A DNA stretch of 64,000 nt from Nitrospira sp. ST-bin5. GTDB lineage: Bacteria; Nitrospirota; Nitrospiria; Nitrospirales; Nitrospiraceae. The stretch covers positions 1 to 64,000 of the forward strand of contig MSXN01000001.1 in the NCBI GenBank assembly GCA_002083555.1, read 5' to 3'. This document shows, one piece after another, positions 24,403 through 33,716 of this stretch. The notes below the pieces were generated by a model. The model had not been told where the DNA came from. It made no database searches and saw only the letters and a list, made by a program, of their open reading frames with translations. Each line of letters opens with the position of its first letter. The first letter of the stretch is position 1. The position numbers were made by a program, and so were the translations under genes.

Positions 24403-24491
24403 TCACGAAGGTGCGCATTATAGCGGCCCTTCATCTGGTATCTCAACAACCGTTTTAGAAGAAGATCGTTGTCGGGGCGTGAAAAAGCGCC

Positions 24492-25676
24492 CTAGCGATT
24501 AGGCAGGACGGGAATCTCTTTACCCAGCGTCGTCGATTGCGAGGGATCCGGCCCCAACGACTCCCATCCCTCGTGAGAGGAGGAGGCGACAACCTCACCA
24601 CTCGCCTCGGCCTCTTTTTCTTTTGCAAGAAGCTCCACTTCTTCGATCAGCGTATCCATCAGCTCTTCGATCGGCACCTTTCGAACGAGCTTGCCCTTCT
24701 TGAATAAAATCCCCTTACCTTCGCCGCCGGCCACGCCGATATCCGCTTCCTTACCTTCGCCGATTCCGTTCACGACGCACCCGAGTACCGACACATTGAG
24801 CGGGGTCTTGATATGACCAAGCTTCTTTTCAAGCTCGTTGGCCATCTTCACCACATCGATCTCGACGCGTCCACAGGTCGGACAGGCGATCACGTTGATT
24901 CCGCGATGACGCAGCTCCAGCGATTTCAAAATCTCAAAACCGACTTTGACTTCCTCGACAGGGTCCGCCGCGAGGGACACCCGCAACGTATCACCGATCC
25001 CCTGCGAGAGCAGGTAACCGAGCCCCATGGCCGACTTGACGGCACCGGTCATGGCCGTCCCGGCTTCGGTGATGCCGATATGGAGCGGGTAATCGGATTG
25101 ATGGGCAAACAGCCAATAGGCATCAATGGCGTGATGCACATCGGAGGCTTTCAACGACACTTTCATGTTGGTGAAGCCGACGTCCTCCAACGCATGGACT
25201 GCATTCAATGCAGATTCAGCGAGAGCTTCCGGCGAAGGCCAGCCATACTTGTCGAGCAGATGGCGCTCCAATGAGCCGCCGTTAACCCCGACACGCAACG
25301 GAATGCCTCGCTCATTCACGGCCTTGATGACTTCTTCGACTTTCCACCAGGCCCCGATGTTCCCCGGATTGATGCGCACGCAATCCACAACTTCTGCGGC
25401 CTTGAGAGCAAGCCGATGATCGAAGTGAATGTCGGCGATCAGCGGGACGGTCATCGCCGCCTTAATCTTCGGGAGAGCCGCAGCCGCCTCATCATCCGGC
25501 ACCGCGACACGAATCACTTCACAGCCGGCCGTTTCAAGCTGACGAATTTGCTCAACCGTCGCAGCGACATCGCGAGTGTCGGTCGAGCACATCGACTGGA
25601 CAGACACCGGTGCGTCCCCGCCGACCTTGAGGGAACCGACCTTGATTTGCCGAGTTTTTCGTCTGACGATATGCAT
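24492..25676 (-). CDS. ispG: 4-hydroxy-3-methylbut-2-enyl diphosphate synthase
   Basis: The 394-residue enzyme catalyses the penultimate step of the MEP pathway, reducing MEcPP to HMBPP with a 4Fe-4S cluster. The ligands Cys265, Cys268 (CPTCGR) and Cys300 (GCVVNGIGE) with Glu307 are present, after a TIM-barrel domain with the QSMCSTDTRD signature. The C-terminal 30 residues are a polar extension beyond the usual end. It lies 13 bases after dxs on the same strand, so both are likely co-expressed. The length is typical for the bacterial short form. Confidence 0.97.
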   Translation of the reverse strand: MHIVRRKTRQIKVGSLKVGGDAPVSVQSMCSTDTRDVAATVEQIRQLETAGCEVIRVAVPDDEAAAALPKIKAAMTVPLIADIHFDHRLALKAAEVVDCVRINPGNIGAWWKVEEVIKAVNERGIPLRVGVNGGSLERHLLDKYGWPSPEALAESALNAVHALEDVGFTNMKVSLKASDVHHAIDAYWLFAHQSDYPLHIGITEAGTAMTGAVKSAMGLGYLLSQGIGDTLRVSLAADPVEEVKVGFEILKSLELRHRGINVIACPTCGRVEIDVVKMANELEKKLGHIKTPLNVSVLGCVVNGIGEGKEADIGVAGGEGKGILFKKGKLVRKVPIEELMDTLIEEVELLAKEKEAEASGEVVASSSHEGWESLGPDPSQSTTLGKEIPVLPNR

Positions 25677-25689
25677 GGCGAACGGTCTC

Positions 25690-27639
25690 TTAGCTCCCCT
25701 GCTCGTCCCCGTGCGGGAGATGATTGATCGACGCGCCGACCGCGAACCGATCTTGCTTCGTGACCGGAGCCTTCCCGACGAGCTCCTTCACGCTTTGATA
25801 AATGCCTTCCGCCGTGAGCCCATACCGCTCCCGCAAGAAATCCTGGGGCCCTTGCTCAATATACCAGTCCGGGAGCCCGAGAACTTTGGTCGTCACGTCG
25901 GTGATGCGGGCATCGGACAACGCTTCGAGCACTGCGGAGCCAAAGCCCCCCATCTTGCAGCCCTCTTCTACCGTCACCACATAGCGCACCCGTTTGGCCA
26001 CGTCGACTATCAGCTCCTGATCGAGCGGTTTCACGAATCGGGCGTTCACCACAGCGGTTGAAATACCCTCCTTGGTGAGCCGTTCGGCCGCCTGCATCGC
26101 CTGCCAGACCGAGACTCCGATGGCCATGATTGCGACATCGGATCCGTCTTTCATCAACTCGCCCTTCCCGATCGGGAGTGCGGCAGGAGCGGCATCCATC
26201 GAAACGCCAAGGCTGACCCCGCGCGGATAGCGGAGCGAGACCGGCCCATCATGCTGGATGCAGGTCTTCATCATGTGCTGCAGTTCGTTCTCATCCTTCG
26301 GCGCCATCACCACCATATTCGGGGCGTGCCGCAGATAGGCGTAGTCGAACGCCCCGTGGTGCGTGGTGCCGTCTTCCGCAACGAGACCTCCGCGATCGAT
26401 ACAGAAAACGACGGGGAGGTTCTGCGTGGCGACATCGTGCACCACCTGATCGTAGGCGCGCTGCAAAAAGGTCGAGTACATGGCCACAACCGGCTTCAGG
26501 CCCTGAGTCGCCAGTCCGGCCGCGAAGGTGACGGCGTGCTGCTCGGCGATGCCCACATCGTACAAGCGATCGGGGAATTCTTTTTCAAACCCGGTGAGAC
26601 CGGTTCCTTCACACATGGCCGCCGTTATGGCGACAATCCGCTTATCCTCACGAGCCAGCTTCACCAGCGAGTCCATGGCAATTTGGGTATAAGAGGGGCG
26701 AGCGGCCTTTTTCGCCGGCACACCGGTCTCGCGAACGAAAGGGGGGCAAGCATGAAACCAGACCGGATTATTGATCGCCGGTTCATACCCGAGCCCCTTC
26801 TTCGTAATCACATGCAACAACACCGGCCCCTTCATCTTCAGCACATTCTCAAGAGTCGGCAGCAAGTGCTCGAAGTTGTGGCCATCGATCGGCCCGCAAT
26901 ACTGGAAACCCAGTTCTTCGAACAGCAATCCTGGAAGAATGGCTCCCTTCGCCAGCTCTTCGGCCCGGCGAGCCAGCTTCTGCATGTCCTCCCCGATGTG
27001 AGGAATCTTTCGCAGGAGTTGGCCGGTTTCCTCACGCATCTTCCCGTAAAATTCACCGGTAATGGTTCGACTCAGGTAGGCGGAAATCGCGCCGACGTTC
27101 TTCGAAATCGACATTTGATTGTCGTTCAAGATCACCAGGAAATCTTTGCCCATCCCGCCAGCATGATGCAGACCCTCCAGAGTCATTCCGGCGGTCATCG
27201 CGCCGTCGCCGACGACACAGACAACTTTATTTTTCTGTCGCAATTGCTCGCGCGCTTCAACGAGTCCGAATGCCGCCGACACGCCGGTACCGGCGTGACC
27301 GGCATTGAAGGAATCGTGTTCGCTTTCTTCTCTTTTACAAAATCCGCTGAGCCCGCCGTACTGACGTAGCGTATGGAACTGCTCACGACGGCCCGTCAGC
27401 AACTTGTGCGTATAAGCCTGATTGCTGGTATCCCAGACGATCTTGTCGGTCGGCGTTTTCAACAAGTAGTGCAACGCCACCGTGAGTTCCACCACGCCGA
27501 GATTCGACGCCAAGTGTCCCCCAACGCTGGATACGGTACCAATGATCTGCTCACGGATTTCTTCGCACAGCGCGGGCAATTGGCTCGGCGATACCCGCTT
27601 GAGATCTGCTGGACTTTGAATCGTCTTGAGGATCGACAT
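25690..27639 (-). CDS. dxs: 1-deoxy-D-xylulose-5-phosphate synthase
   Basis: The 649-residue enzyme condenses pyruvate and glyceraldehyde 3-phosphate and commits carbon to the MEP pathway. Visible features are the thiamine diphosphate motif GDGAMTAGM, the GPIDGHN segment, the transketolase pyrimidine-binding domain with YDVGIAEQHAVTFAAG, and a transketolase C-terminal domain. Length is typical. It is followed directly by ispG. About 175 bases separate it from the upstream outer membrane protein gene, and I see no leader structure there. Confidence 0.97.
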   Translation of the reverse strand: MSILKTIQSPADLKRVSPSQLPALCEEIREQIIGTVSSVGGHLASNLGVVELTVALHYLLKTPTDKIVWDTSNQAYTHKLLTGRREQFHTLRQYGGLSGFCKREESEHDSFNAGHAGTGVSAAFGLVEAREQLRQKNKVVCVVGDGAMTAGMTLEGLHHAGGMGKDFLVILNDNQMSISKNVGAISAYLSRTITGEFYGKMREETGQLLRKIPHIGEDMQKLARRAEELAKGAILPGLLFEELGFQYCGPIDGHNFEHLLPTLENVLKMKGPVLLHVITKKGLGYEPAINNPVWFHACPPFVRETGVPAKKAARPSYTQIAMDSLVKLAREDKRIVAITAAMCEGTGLTGFEKEFPDRLYDVGIAEQHAVTFAAGLATQGLKPVVAMYSTFLQRAYDQVVHDVATQNLPVVFCIDRGGLVAEDGTTHHGAFDYAYLRHAPNMVVMAPKDENELQHMMKTCIQHDGPVSLRYPRGVSLGVSMDAAPAALPIGKGELMKDGSDVAIMAIGVSVWQAMQAAERLTKEGISTAVVNARFVKPLDQELIVDVAKRVRYVVTVEEGCKMGGFGSAVLEALSDARITDVTTKVLGLPDWYIEQGPQDFLRERYGLTAEGIYQSVKELVGKAPVTKQDRFAVGASINHLPHGDEQGS

Positions 27640-27814
27640 AGGATGGTCTCCCTTGAATCGTATCTCAGCTATTCTGCTTGGTTTTACGAACTATGGGGCA
27701 GAAGAATGGATGCAACCGCATCACAGTCCATTAAGATAGAATTGCCCCTGAGTTTCACACAAGGACCCTTTGCTGTCAAGCAGTTAGGTGCGCCACCTCT
27801 CGACTCGTCACACT

Positions 27815-28828
27815 TCATGACCCAAATTGAAACGTCACCACTGTGGAGAGGGTAAAATCGGCGGCACTCCCGACAATGAAGTCGAGATTTTCAACGGCAT
27901 ACACTTGCCAGAGCAGCTGCGGGCGCAAGCGATAGTTAAAACCGAGCACGCCTTCCGTGACTCCCTTGTCGAACACATGCGTGCCGGTTCCGTACAGCGG
28001 CGACGAGAAATAGTCGAAATGTCCCACGAGAGAGAAATTCTCCGACCAGAGATACTCCACTGCAACCAGGGCAGAGACGACCGGCTGCAACCCGAATCCT
28101 GCAATATGGCCAGTCGGAATGACCCCGTTGAGGTTCGCATACACCATCCAGTCCTTGGCCACATGTTTCTCCATGGCCAAACCGAACCCGTAATCCGGAC
28201 TGCCGCTTCCCAAAAGGTGCCCTTCGTCTCCCGTCGGAAGTTTTATCGCAGCGCGAAGAGATAAGGCCGGCAATGCACTCGTCTCCGTCAACACCTGATA
28301 CTTCGCCATAATCGAAGCATCGCCCAATCCCACGACGCCCTCCCGCGCATTAATCACGGTGCGTCCGCCCGATGTCACCTGGTAGGCGTACCCTGTTCCC
28401 TTGAGCGCCCTTCGATCAGGGGCCAGGCCGGTCGTCGCCCGCTCAACCGCCGTGATCATGCCTTCCATGATCCCCCGATACCGGTTCACCACTGGCACTT
28501 CCACCGCCATCTCCACTCGCTCGGTCACTCCGTAACGGAGAAATAATCCTGACCGGATACTCTCAAACTTCATCGCGACTGATGTCTGCGGTGTGGCATC
28601 GGAAAAAACGTTGGCGGTGTTGGCGAGTTCGATGCGAAGATCGAGTGCCCCAGGCTTCAAGACCGTCGCACGATCGCCGGGCATTCCGAGCACTAATTGG
28701 TGAAGCGGCTGGAAATTTCTAACGGGGAACGGTCCAAACCCCTCAGCCAACGCAAGCCCAGGGCTCACCCCACCCGTCAGCGCAATACTCAAGAACAGGA
28801 TGGCAAAAACGATCTGGCCCCACGACAT
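27815..28828 (-). CDS. DUF3187-like outer membrane protein
   Basis: The 337-residue protein has a signal peptide ending near LALAEG and then FGPFPVRNFQPLHQLVLG, the opening pattern of DUF3187 proteins. The remainder alternates strands with aromatic girdles and ends in a C-terminal Phe motif (VVTFQFGS), consistent with an outer membrane beta barrel. It follows the Omp85-like gene at 15 bases spacing and probably belongs to the long shc-mla operon. No substrate can be named. Confidence 0.75.
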   Translation of the reverse strand: MSWGQIVFAILFLSIALTGGVSPGLALAEGFGPFPVRNFQPLHQLVLGMPGDRATVLKPGALDLRIELANTANVFSDATPQTSVAMKFESIRSGLFLRYGVTERVEMAVEVPVVNRYRGIMEGMITAVERATTGLAPDRRALKGTGYAYQVTSGGRTVINAREGVVGLGDASIMAKYQVLTETSALPALSLRAAIKLPTGDEGHLLGSGSPDYGFGLAMEKHVAKDWMVYANLNGVIPTGHIAGFGLQPVVSALVAVEYLWSENFSLVGHFDYFSSPLYGTGTHVFDKGVTEGVLGFNYRLRPQLLWQVYAVENLDFIVGSAADFTLSTVVTFQFGS

Positions 28829-28843
28829 CCTCTGCCTCGCTTC

Positions 28844-30046
28844 CTAGTAAGGAAAATCAAGGCCGGCGAAAATGGCACCGCCTTCACGACTGAACCCATA
28901 GTCAAGGCGCCCCACGACATTCGGCCGCACAATGCCGCGGATGCCGAGCCCCGGAGTCATCCGGTAATCTTTGACACTGACATCTTTGAAATTCCCGAAG
29001 ACTTGCCCGGTATCAAGAAACGGGGCCAATTCAAAATCCGCCATCACTCCGGCCAGTCTGGTGCGGGCGATATGGATCCGCTCTTCGATGCTCACGGCGA
29101 TCAAATGCTTGTCGATGTAACGATCCACGCCGAAGCCGCGGAGATTGTTCTGCCCGCCCAGCGAGCTTTGCTCAAAGAATGGAACCTGCGTGCCGATCGT
29201 GGCCTGCAAATTTGCCCGCACGACAAGAATGGCCCGCTTCGATTCGCTCGGGAAAAGCTTCTTCACCTCCAGTTCGTACCTTGAATACACCGGATGGGCT
29301 TCGTTTCTGAGATTTTGATTCAACTCCGCATAGGCGGTGATGGCCATGCCATCCGTCGGTGTCACCAGATTATTGCGCGTGTCATAATGAAAACTCACGC
29401 GATGCCCGACGATCGTTGATTGGCCGTTCACCCCGTCGACATCCCCAAACCGCTCGCCGGTAAACGGAAGGTTGGTCGCGCCGCGCTGAAGCTGGACGTC
29501 ACGAACGCGCTGCGCCAGCGCAATCTGCGTCACTTCGTTCGCGTACACGCCAAACCGCCAATTTGCGCGTATTTCACGGGCGGTGTAATTGGTTTCATTG
29601 GCTTCCAGAGAGTCCTGTCCGGAACCGAAGAATCGGGACGTGGCGTTCTTGAAAAACGACCCGCCGAACTGGAGGAAGTACCGCCCGTTGCTGAAGGCGG
29701 GATCCAGATAGTTAAACACCAGTTTGCGTTCGATCTTCTCCGTGAACGAACCGATGAATTGAATTTGCCGCCCGCCTGGTTCGTACTGAAAGAAATTGAA
29801 TGCGCCTCTGGTCCCGACAATCGAATTGCGAATCACCATCGGAGCCATCAGGTATTTCAGCTCTCCGTCGGGGTCCGTCACCAAAATCGGCATGATCAGG
29901 CCGACGTCGTTGCCGTCGTTGCGCGTCGTCGAAACCGACGGAACAGGGATGACTTGCGTGTCGGCCCAGGCGGACATGAGGCAGCCCGCGGCGCTCCCTG
30001 CCCAGAAGCACACGGTTAAAATAGCAAGTCGACGCAGGGAGGACAT
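28844..30046 (-). CDS. Omp85/BamA-like barrel protein without POTRA
   Basis: The 400-residue protein has a signal peptide and then a surface-antigen (D15) type beta barrel. The QNNLRGFGVDRYID segment matches the conserved RGF motif of the L6 loop in Omp85 proteins, and it ends in GLDFPY as an outer membrane signal. No POTRA domain precedes the barrel, so it is not BamA. It is encoded directly after mlaC, so I infer it may be an outer membrane partner for lipid movement; this is position-based only. Confidence 0.78.
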   Translation of the reverse strand: MSSLRRLAILTVCFWAGSAAGCLMSAWADTQVIPVPSVSTTRNDGNDVGLIMPILVTDPDGELKYLMAPMVIRNSIVGTRGAFNFFQYEPGGRQIQFIGSFTEKIERKLVFNYLDPAFSNGRYFLQFGGSFFKNATSRFFGSGQDSLEANETNYTAREIRANWRFGVYANEVTQIALAQRVRDVQLQRGATNLPFTGERFGDVDGVNGQSTIVGHRVSFHYDTRNNLVTPTDGMAITAYAELNQNLRNEAHPVYSRYELEVKKLFPSESKRAILVVRANLQATIGTQVPFFEQSSLGGQNNLRGFGVDRYIDKHLIAVSIEERIHIARTRLAGVMADFELAPFLDTGQVFGNFKDVSVKDYRMTPGLGIRGIVRPNVVGRLDYGFSREGGAIFAGLDFPY

Positions 30047-30067
30047 GAACAGGCTGCCTGACTGGTC

Positions 30068-30724
30068 TTACGGAGATTTGAGCTTATCGGATTTTTTCCG
30101 GAGCTGATCGACAAGTTCGGGGTACGACGATGCACGAAGAATCTTGGTAAACTGCCCGCGATAGTTGTTCACCAAACTTACACCATCGACTACCACATCG
30201 TACACCCGCCAGTCCGTGCCCCGGTTGATGAGACGATAATCGAGCGGGATTTCTGTTTTCCCGGATAGGATCTTGGTCCGCACTTCGGCATAGTCTTTTT
30301 CCGTTCGTTCATTCAAATACTGCACACCTTCACCCGAATACGACTCCACTTTTTCTGCGTACGAACTGGTCAACAGCGTCTGAAACAGGGACACAAATTC
30401 CTGCTTGTCTTTGTCCGACAACTGATTCCAGGGAGCGCCAAGCGCACGGCGCGACATTTCCTGATAATCAAACCGCTCGGCCACTACTTTTTCGAGCAAC
30501 GCTCGCCGCTCCTCAGCCTTGGCCGCCTCCTTCAATTCCTTATCCCGAATGATGCGCAGCACCTCGTCGATCGTGCCCTTCATCGAATCCGTCGGAGGCC
30601 CGGCAAGGGCCTGCGATAATTCACCTCCGAGAGAAAGACAGATCCCCACCAGACCGACCGCGGCCAACCGGCCGACCCGTCGCACGACCGACTCCGCTCG
30701 CCCCATTGTATTGTGCGTCACCAT
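30068..30724 (-). CDS. mlaC: MlaC-family periplasmic lipid-binding protein
   Basis: I use the ATG at 30724, which has CAGGAG seven bases upstream and is followed by a signal peptide; an upstream in-frame start would lack one. The 218-residue protein matches the Ttg2D/MlaC family: EFVSLFQTLLTSSYAEKVE, DYRLINRGTDWRVYDVVVDGVSLVNNYR. It shuttles phospholipid (and perhaps hopanoid) through the periplasm for the MlaFED-type ABC transporter encoded just upstream. It is the last gene of the mlaEFDC block. Confidence 0.9.
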   Translation of the reverse strand: MVTHNTMGRAESVVRRVGRLAAVGLVGICLSLGGELSQALAGPPTDSMKGTIDEVLRIIRDKELKEAAKAEERRALLEKVVAERFDYQEMSRRALGAPWNQLSDKDKQEFVSLFQTLLTSSYAEKVESYSGEGVQYLNERTEKDYAEVRTKILSGKTEIPLDYRLINRGTDWRVYDVVVDGVSLVNNYRGQFTKILRASSYPELVDQLRKKSDKLKSP

Positions 30725-30781
30725 ACGACACTCCTGTATACACATCACGCCACAAAATCCCCCAGGGGGAAATCGAAGCAA

Positions 30782-31231
30782 TCAGTTCACCTTACCATGG
30801 ACATATTGACTCACCAACTCTTCAAGGTCCAAGCCGGACTCAGTATCTCGAATGGTGTCGCCGGGTTTCAAGGGATCGCCGCCGCCGCCCGGCGACAACG
30901 CCAAAAACTTCTCCCCGATAATGCCTCTCGTCTTGATCGACGCAATGGTATCCGTATAGAGCTTCACCCCGTTGCCGACGGCGAGCGTGACGATCGCGCG
31001 ATCCTCCTTGAGCGCGATGCCCCTGACACGCCCCACCTCCACGCCGGCGATTTCAATGGTCGCGCCAGACTTCAAGCCGGTCGCGGTATTGAACAGCGCG
31101 GTCACTTCATAGAGGTCGCCGCCAATCACCTCCAGCTTGCCCAGCTTGATGGAGAGATAGCCCAGACACAAAATCCCGACCAGGACAAACGCGCCGACCA
31201 CCAGTTCGAGCTTGGTATTTTCCATCGCCAT
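30782..31231 (-). CDS. mlaD: MCE-domain protein MlaD
   Basis: The 149-residue protein has one N-terminal membrane helix (about 8-28) and a single MCE domain: YEVTALFNTATGLKSGATIEIAGVEVGRV is the conserved opening, and ASIKTRGIIGEKFLALSPGG the end. MlaD forms a hexameric ring that guides lipid through the inner membrane ABC transporter. It lies seven bases after mlaF. The protein ends soon after the MCE domain, as in the shortest family members. Confidence 0.93.
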   Translation of the reverse strand: MAMENTKLELVVGAFVLVGILCLGYLSIKLGKLEVIGGDLYEVTALFNTATGLKSGATIEIAGVEVGRVRGIALKEDRAIVTLAVGNGVKLYTDTIASIKTRGIIGEKFLALSPGGGGDPLKPGDTIRDTESGLDLEELVSQYVHGKVN

Positions 31232-31238
31232 ACTCCCG

Positions 31239-31997
31239 TTACGAGCTTGCAGCGGCGCCGGACAGCACGACCGGCCCCCCGACTGAAATAAATTCCTGGA
31301 TCTCCGGATCTGTCGTTCGGATGAATTCGGCAGGCGGGGCCATCACCGCAATCCGTCCCTGTTTCAAGATGGCAACGTAATCGGACAGGAAGAAAATCTC
31401 CGGGATCTCATGACTGACCATGACCGCCGTAAATCCGAAGGTCCGCTGCGTCGCCGTTATCAACTCATGAATGGCCTTCGCCATCAACGGATCCAGTCCC
31501 GTGGTCGGCTCATCGAACAAGACAATCTCAGGCCGCATCACCAAAGCCCGTGCCAGGCCGGCGCGCTTCCGCATTCCTCCGCTGAGCTCTGCCGGAAATT
31601 TGTGCCCCATGCCGGCCAATCCGACCTGTTCGAGCATCTCGTTCACCCGCGCCGCCACTTCCGGCCCCTTCATGCGCAGCTTTTCTTTCAATGGAAAAGC
31701 CACGTTCTCAAATACGGACATCGAATCGAACAGTGCCGCCCCTTGAAACAACATCGAAAACCGCTTCCGCACTTCATTCAACGGCTGTCCGCGCAGGCGG
31801 GAAATATCGACATCGCCGACCCAGACCTGTCCCTCGTCCGGTTGCAGCAGTCCGATCATGTGCTTCAGCAGCACGCTCTTGCCTTCTCCGCTGCGTCCGA
31901 TAATGGTCGTCAATTTTCCGGCAGGGATTGTGAGATCGACCCCTCGTAACACGGGCTGGGTTCCCAACGTTTTTTCCACACCGACAAGCTTGAGCAT
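31239..31997 (-). CDS. mlaF: ABC transporter ATP-binding protein MlaF
   Basis: I start at the ATG at 31997, five bases after the mlaE stop; the frame is open upstream, but only inside mlaE. The 252-residue ATPase has Walker A GRSGEGKSV, signature LSGGMRKRAGLARA, Walker B EIVLFDEPTTGLDP and the H-loop in VMVSHE. It energises lipid transport by the MlaE permease. Confidence 0.95.
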   Translation of the reverse strand: MLKLVGVEKTLGTQPVLRGVDLTIPAGKLTTIIGRSGEGKSVLLKHMIGLLQPDEGQVWVGDVDISRLRGQPLNEVRKRFSMLFQGAALFDSMSVFENVAFPLKEKLRMKGPEVAARVNEMLEQVGLAGMGHKFPAELSGGMRKRAGLARALVMRPEIVLFDEPTTGLDPLMAKAIHELITATQRTFGFTAVMVSHEIPEIFFLSDYVAILKQGRIAVMAPPAEFIRTTDPEIQEFISVGGPVVLSGAAASS

Positions 31998-31999
31998 GT

Positions 32000-32767
32000 T
32001 TACAACAAGATCGACGTCAGAAAATAATCCCACACCAGGATCACCACAGAAGACAACACCACCGCCTCCGTCGTCGCCGAACCTAATCCCTCGGCACTCA
32101 TACGGGTATAGAAGCCCTTGTAGCAACAGACCCAGCTGATGATCAGTCCGAAGCTGATCGATTTGAGAATTCCGCCGTAGACATCTTTCCATTCGACGGC
32201 AGACTCGATCGACGTCCAGTAGGATCCGGCATTCACGCCGAGGAGATCCACGCCAACCAGATAGCCGCCATAGATTCCCACGACGTCGAAGAGGGCCACC
32301 AGCAACGGCACTCCGATCAAGCCCCCCACCACTTTCGGCGCAATCAGGTATTGAAGCGGATTGATGGCCATGGTATCGAGCGCGTCGATCTGTTCCGTGA
32401 TGCGCATGATGCCGATCTCAGCCGTCATCGCCGAACCGGCCCGAGCTGTCACCATCAACGCCGCCAACACCGGTCCAAGTTCGCGAATCATACTCAACGC
32501 AACGGCTGAGCCGAGCAATCCCTCAGAGCCGAACTTCCGCAAGGTGTAATAGCCTTGAAGAGCGAGCACCATGCCGGTGAATCCGGCCGTCAGCACGACG
32601 ACGAATGTGGATTTATATCCGATGAAGTGTAGCTGTTTGACGAACTGGATGAACCGGAACGGCGGCCGTACCAGCCATCCGAATGATGACACGAGAAAAA
32701 TGAGCATCCGGCCCATTTCTCGGACATATCTCAAGACCAGCCGCCCTATCGCTGCGAGCATCGTCAT
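32000..32767 (-). CDS. mlaE: Lipid transport permease MlaE
   Basis: The 255-residue permease has five or six membrane helices and the MlaE/YrbE signature around MVTARAGSAMTAEIGIMRITEQIDAL. It is encoded ahead of mlaF, and its start is preceded by a short chimeric ORF whose stop overlaps this ATG as ATGA. Its first about 16 codons are duplicated 110 bases upstream (tandem repeat at 32721-32940). The strong linkage to shc and hpnG suggests hopanoid or phospholipid asymmetry as its task. Confidence 0.95.
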   Translation of the reverse strand: MTMLAAIGRLVLRYVREMGRMLIFLVSSFGWLVRPPFRFIQFVKQLHFIGYKSTFVVVLTAGFTGMVLALQGYYTLRKFGSEGLLGSAVALSMIRELGPVLAALMVTARAGSAMTAEIGIMRITEQIDALDTMAINPLQYLIAPKVVGGLIGVPLLVALFDVVGIYGGYLVGVDLLGVNAGSYWTSIESAVEWKDVYGGILKSISFGLIISWVCCYKGFYTRMSAEGLGSATTEAVVLSSVVILVWDYFLTSILL

Positions 32768-32940
32768 GGGATCATGGCCTTGTGTAAATCCGGCCTGACG
32801 CTGAGCCGAGCATCGACCATTATCCGCTTTCGGACATATCTCAAGACCAGCCGCCCTATCGTTGCGAGCATCGTCATGGTGTCATGGTCATGCGTGAATC
32901 CGGCCTGACTCCGAAACGAGCGTTGAACACTATTTGCAGA
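32721..32940. repeat. 110-bp direct tandem duplication at hpnG/mlaE junction
   Basis: Two units of 110 bases (32721-32830 and 32831-32940) are arranged head to tail. The first about 45 bases are almost identical (CGGACATATC...GCATCGTCATGG, with one difference), while the second half has drifted. One unit contains the present mlaE start; the other contains the same start region and the end of hpnG. It is a duplicated gene junction. Confidence 0.9.
32764..32877 (-). CDS. Chimeric 37-codon micro-ORF between hpnG and mlaE
   Basis: The ATG at 32877 overlaps the hpnG stop (ATGA) and the TGA of this ORF overlaps the mlaE start (ATGA). Its first residues, MTMLATIGRLVLRYVR, repeat the MlaE N-terminus; its last ones, DARLSVRPDLHKAMIP, resemble the HpnG C-terminus (NARFGVRPDSRMTMTP). 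It arose from the 110-bp tandem duplication. Both overlaps would keep translation coupled through the operon. Whether the peptide has any function is unknown. Confidence 0.55.
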   Translation of the reverse strand: MTMLATIGRLVLRYVRKRIMVDARLSVRPDLHKAMIP

Positions 32941-33716
32941 CTTTTCGTGAGCGCCGCCGCCGCGATGGCACTCTGCTTCCGCAACCGGTTGAGTCCCAGC
33001 AAACTCGATGGATGCGCAAGCAGGGCCCCTACGCCTTTCACCCACCCAGTGGGCCTGAGAAAGAGATTGAAGTCAAGAGGCAGTTCTTCCCTCAATAAAT
33101 CCGACACCGACCGCACGATGAGGAATGGCACCTGAGCCGCCCTCGCCTCACTCGCCAACGCCGCGCTCTCCATATCCAACCCCGTCGCGCGGGTACGTTC
33201 TGCCAAAGCCACTTTCTCCGCAGCACGGTAGACGATGCGGTCCGCAGAAAGAAAAAGGCCGAAGGTGGCACAAGCAAGCGCCTCGCTCCCGCTCAACATG
33301 GCGCACCACCGTTGCCGTTCGTCCCCCGCCACCTCAAGATAGTCGAGCACCTCTCCGTCACGAACCGCCGCCGCGCGAGTGCCAATCAGGATATCGCCGA
33401 TGGCGGCCTGCGTCAGCGCACAGGCAAATCCACTTGAGACGGCCAAGGCAAATGCCTGTTGTGACAGGACATCCCGCGCGGCGGCATGCGCCTTCTGCGG
33501 ACCCACCCCGGTCTGAATCACCCAGTACTCCCCCACGCCCACCGACGCGCAATACCGCGGTCGCCCCTGCACCCTGTCCATGCGACCGCCGGGAACGGCG
33601 GCCCGCACTGCGGCAAACTCCCAGACAGTGGCGACGAATATCACAATGCGGATGGGGACCGGAGGAGCGACAGGAGAAGAAACCGGCTCCGTCGTTAGAA
33701 CGTGCGCGTCCGTCAA
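32874..33716 (-). CDS. hpnG: Hopanoid-associated nucleoside phosphorylase
   Basis: The 280-residue protein has the fold of purine nucleoside phosphorylases/MTA nucleosidases: VIFVATVWEFAAVRA at the N-terminus, VSSGFACAL in the phosphate site and TGLDMESAALASEA as the nucleoside-binding Met-Glu motif. HpnG removes adenine from adenosylhopane to yield ribosylhopane (or its phosphate), acting after HpnH. The start appears to be TTG overlapping the shc stop; no better start is seen. Its last about 15 codons lie within the 110-bp duplication and may have been altered by it. Confidence 0.9.
   Translation of the reverse strand: MTDAHVLTTEPVSSPVAPPVPIRIVIFVATVWEFAAVRAAVPGGRMDRVQGRPRYCASVGVGEYWVIQTGVGPQKAHAAARDVLSQQAFALAVSSGFACALTQAAIGDILIGTRAAAVRDGEVLDYLEVAGDERQRWCAMLSGSEALACATFGLFLSADRIVYRAAEKVALAERTRATGLDMESAALASEARAAQVPFLIVRSVSDLLREELPLDFNLFLRPTGWVKGVGALLAHPSSLLGLNRLRKQSAIAAAALTKSLQIVFNARFGVRPDSRMTMTP

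Noticed and set aside
26251..27369. A 372-codon plus-strand frame
   Set aside because: It is antisense to dxs, which is certain from its thiamine diphosphate motifs.
32764..33045. A 93-codon minus-strand gene
   Set aside because: Its first half is an out-of-frame shadow of hpnG; only the part from 32877, with the ATGA overlap, is kept as a micro-ORF.
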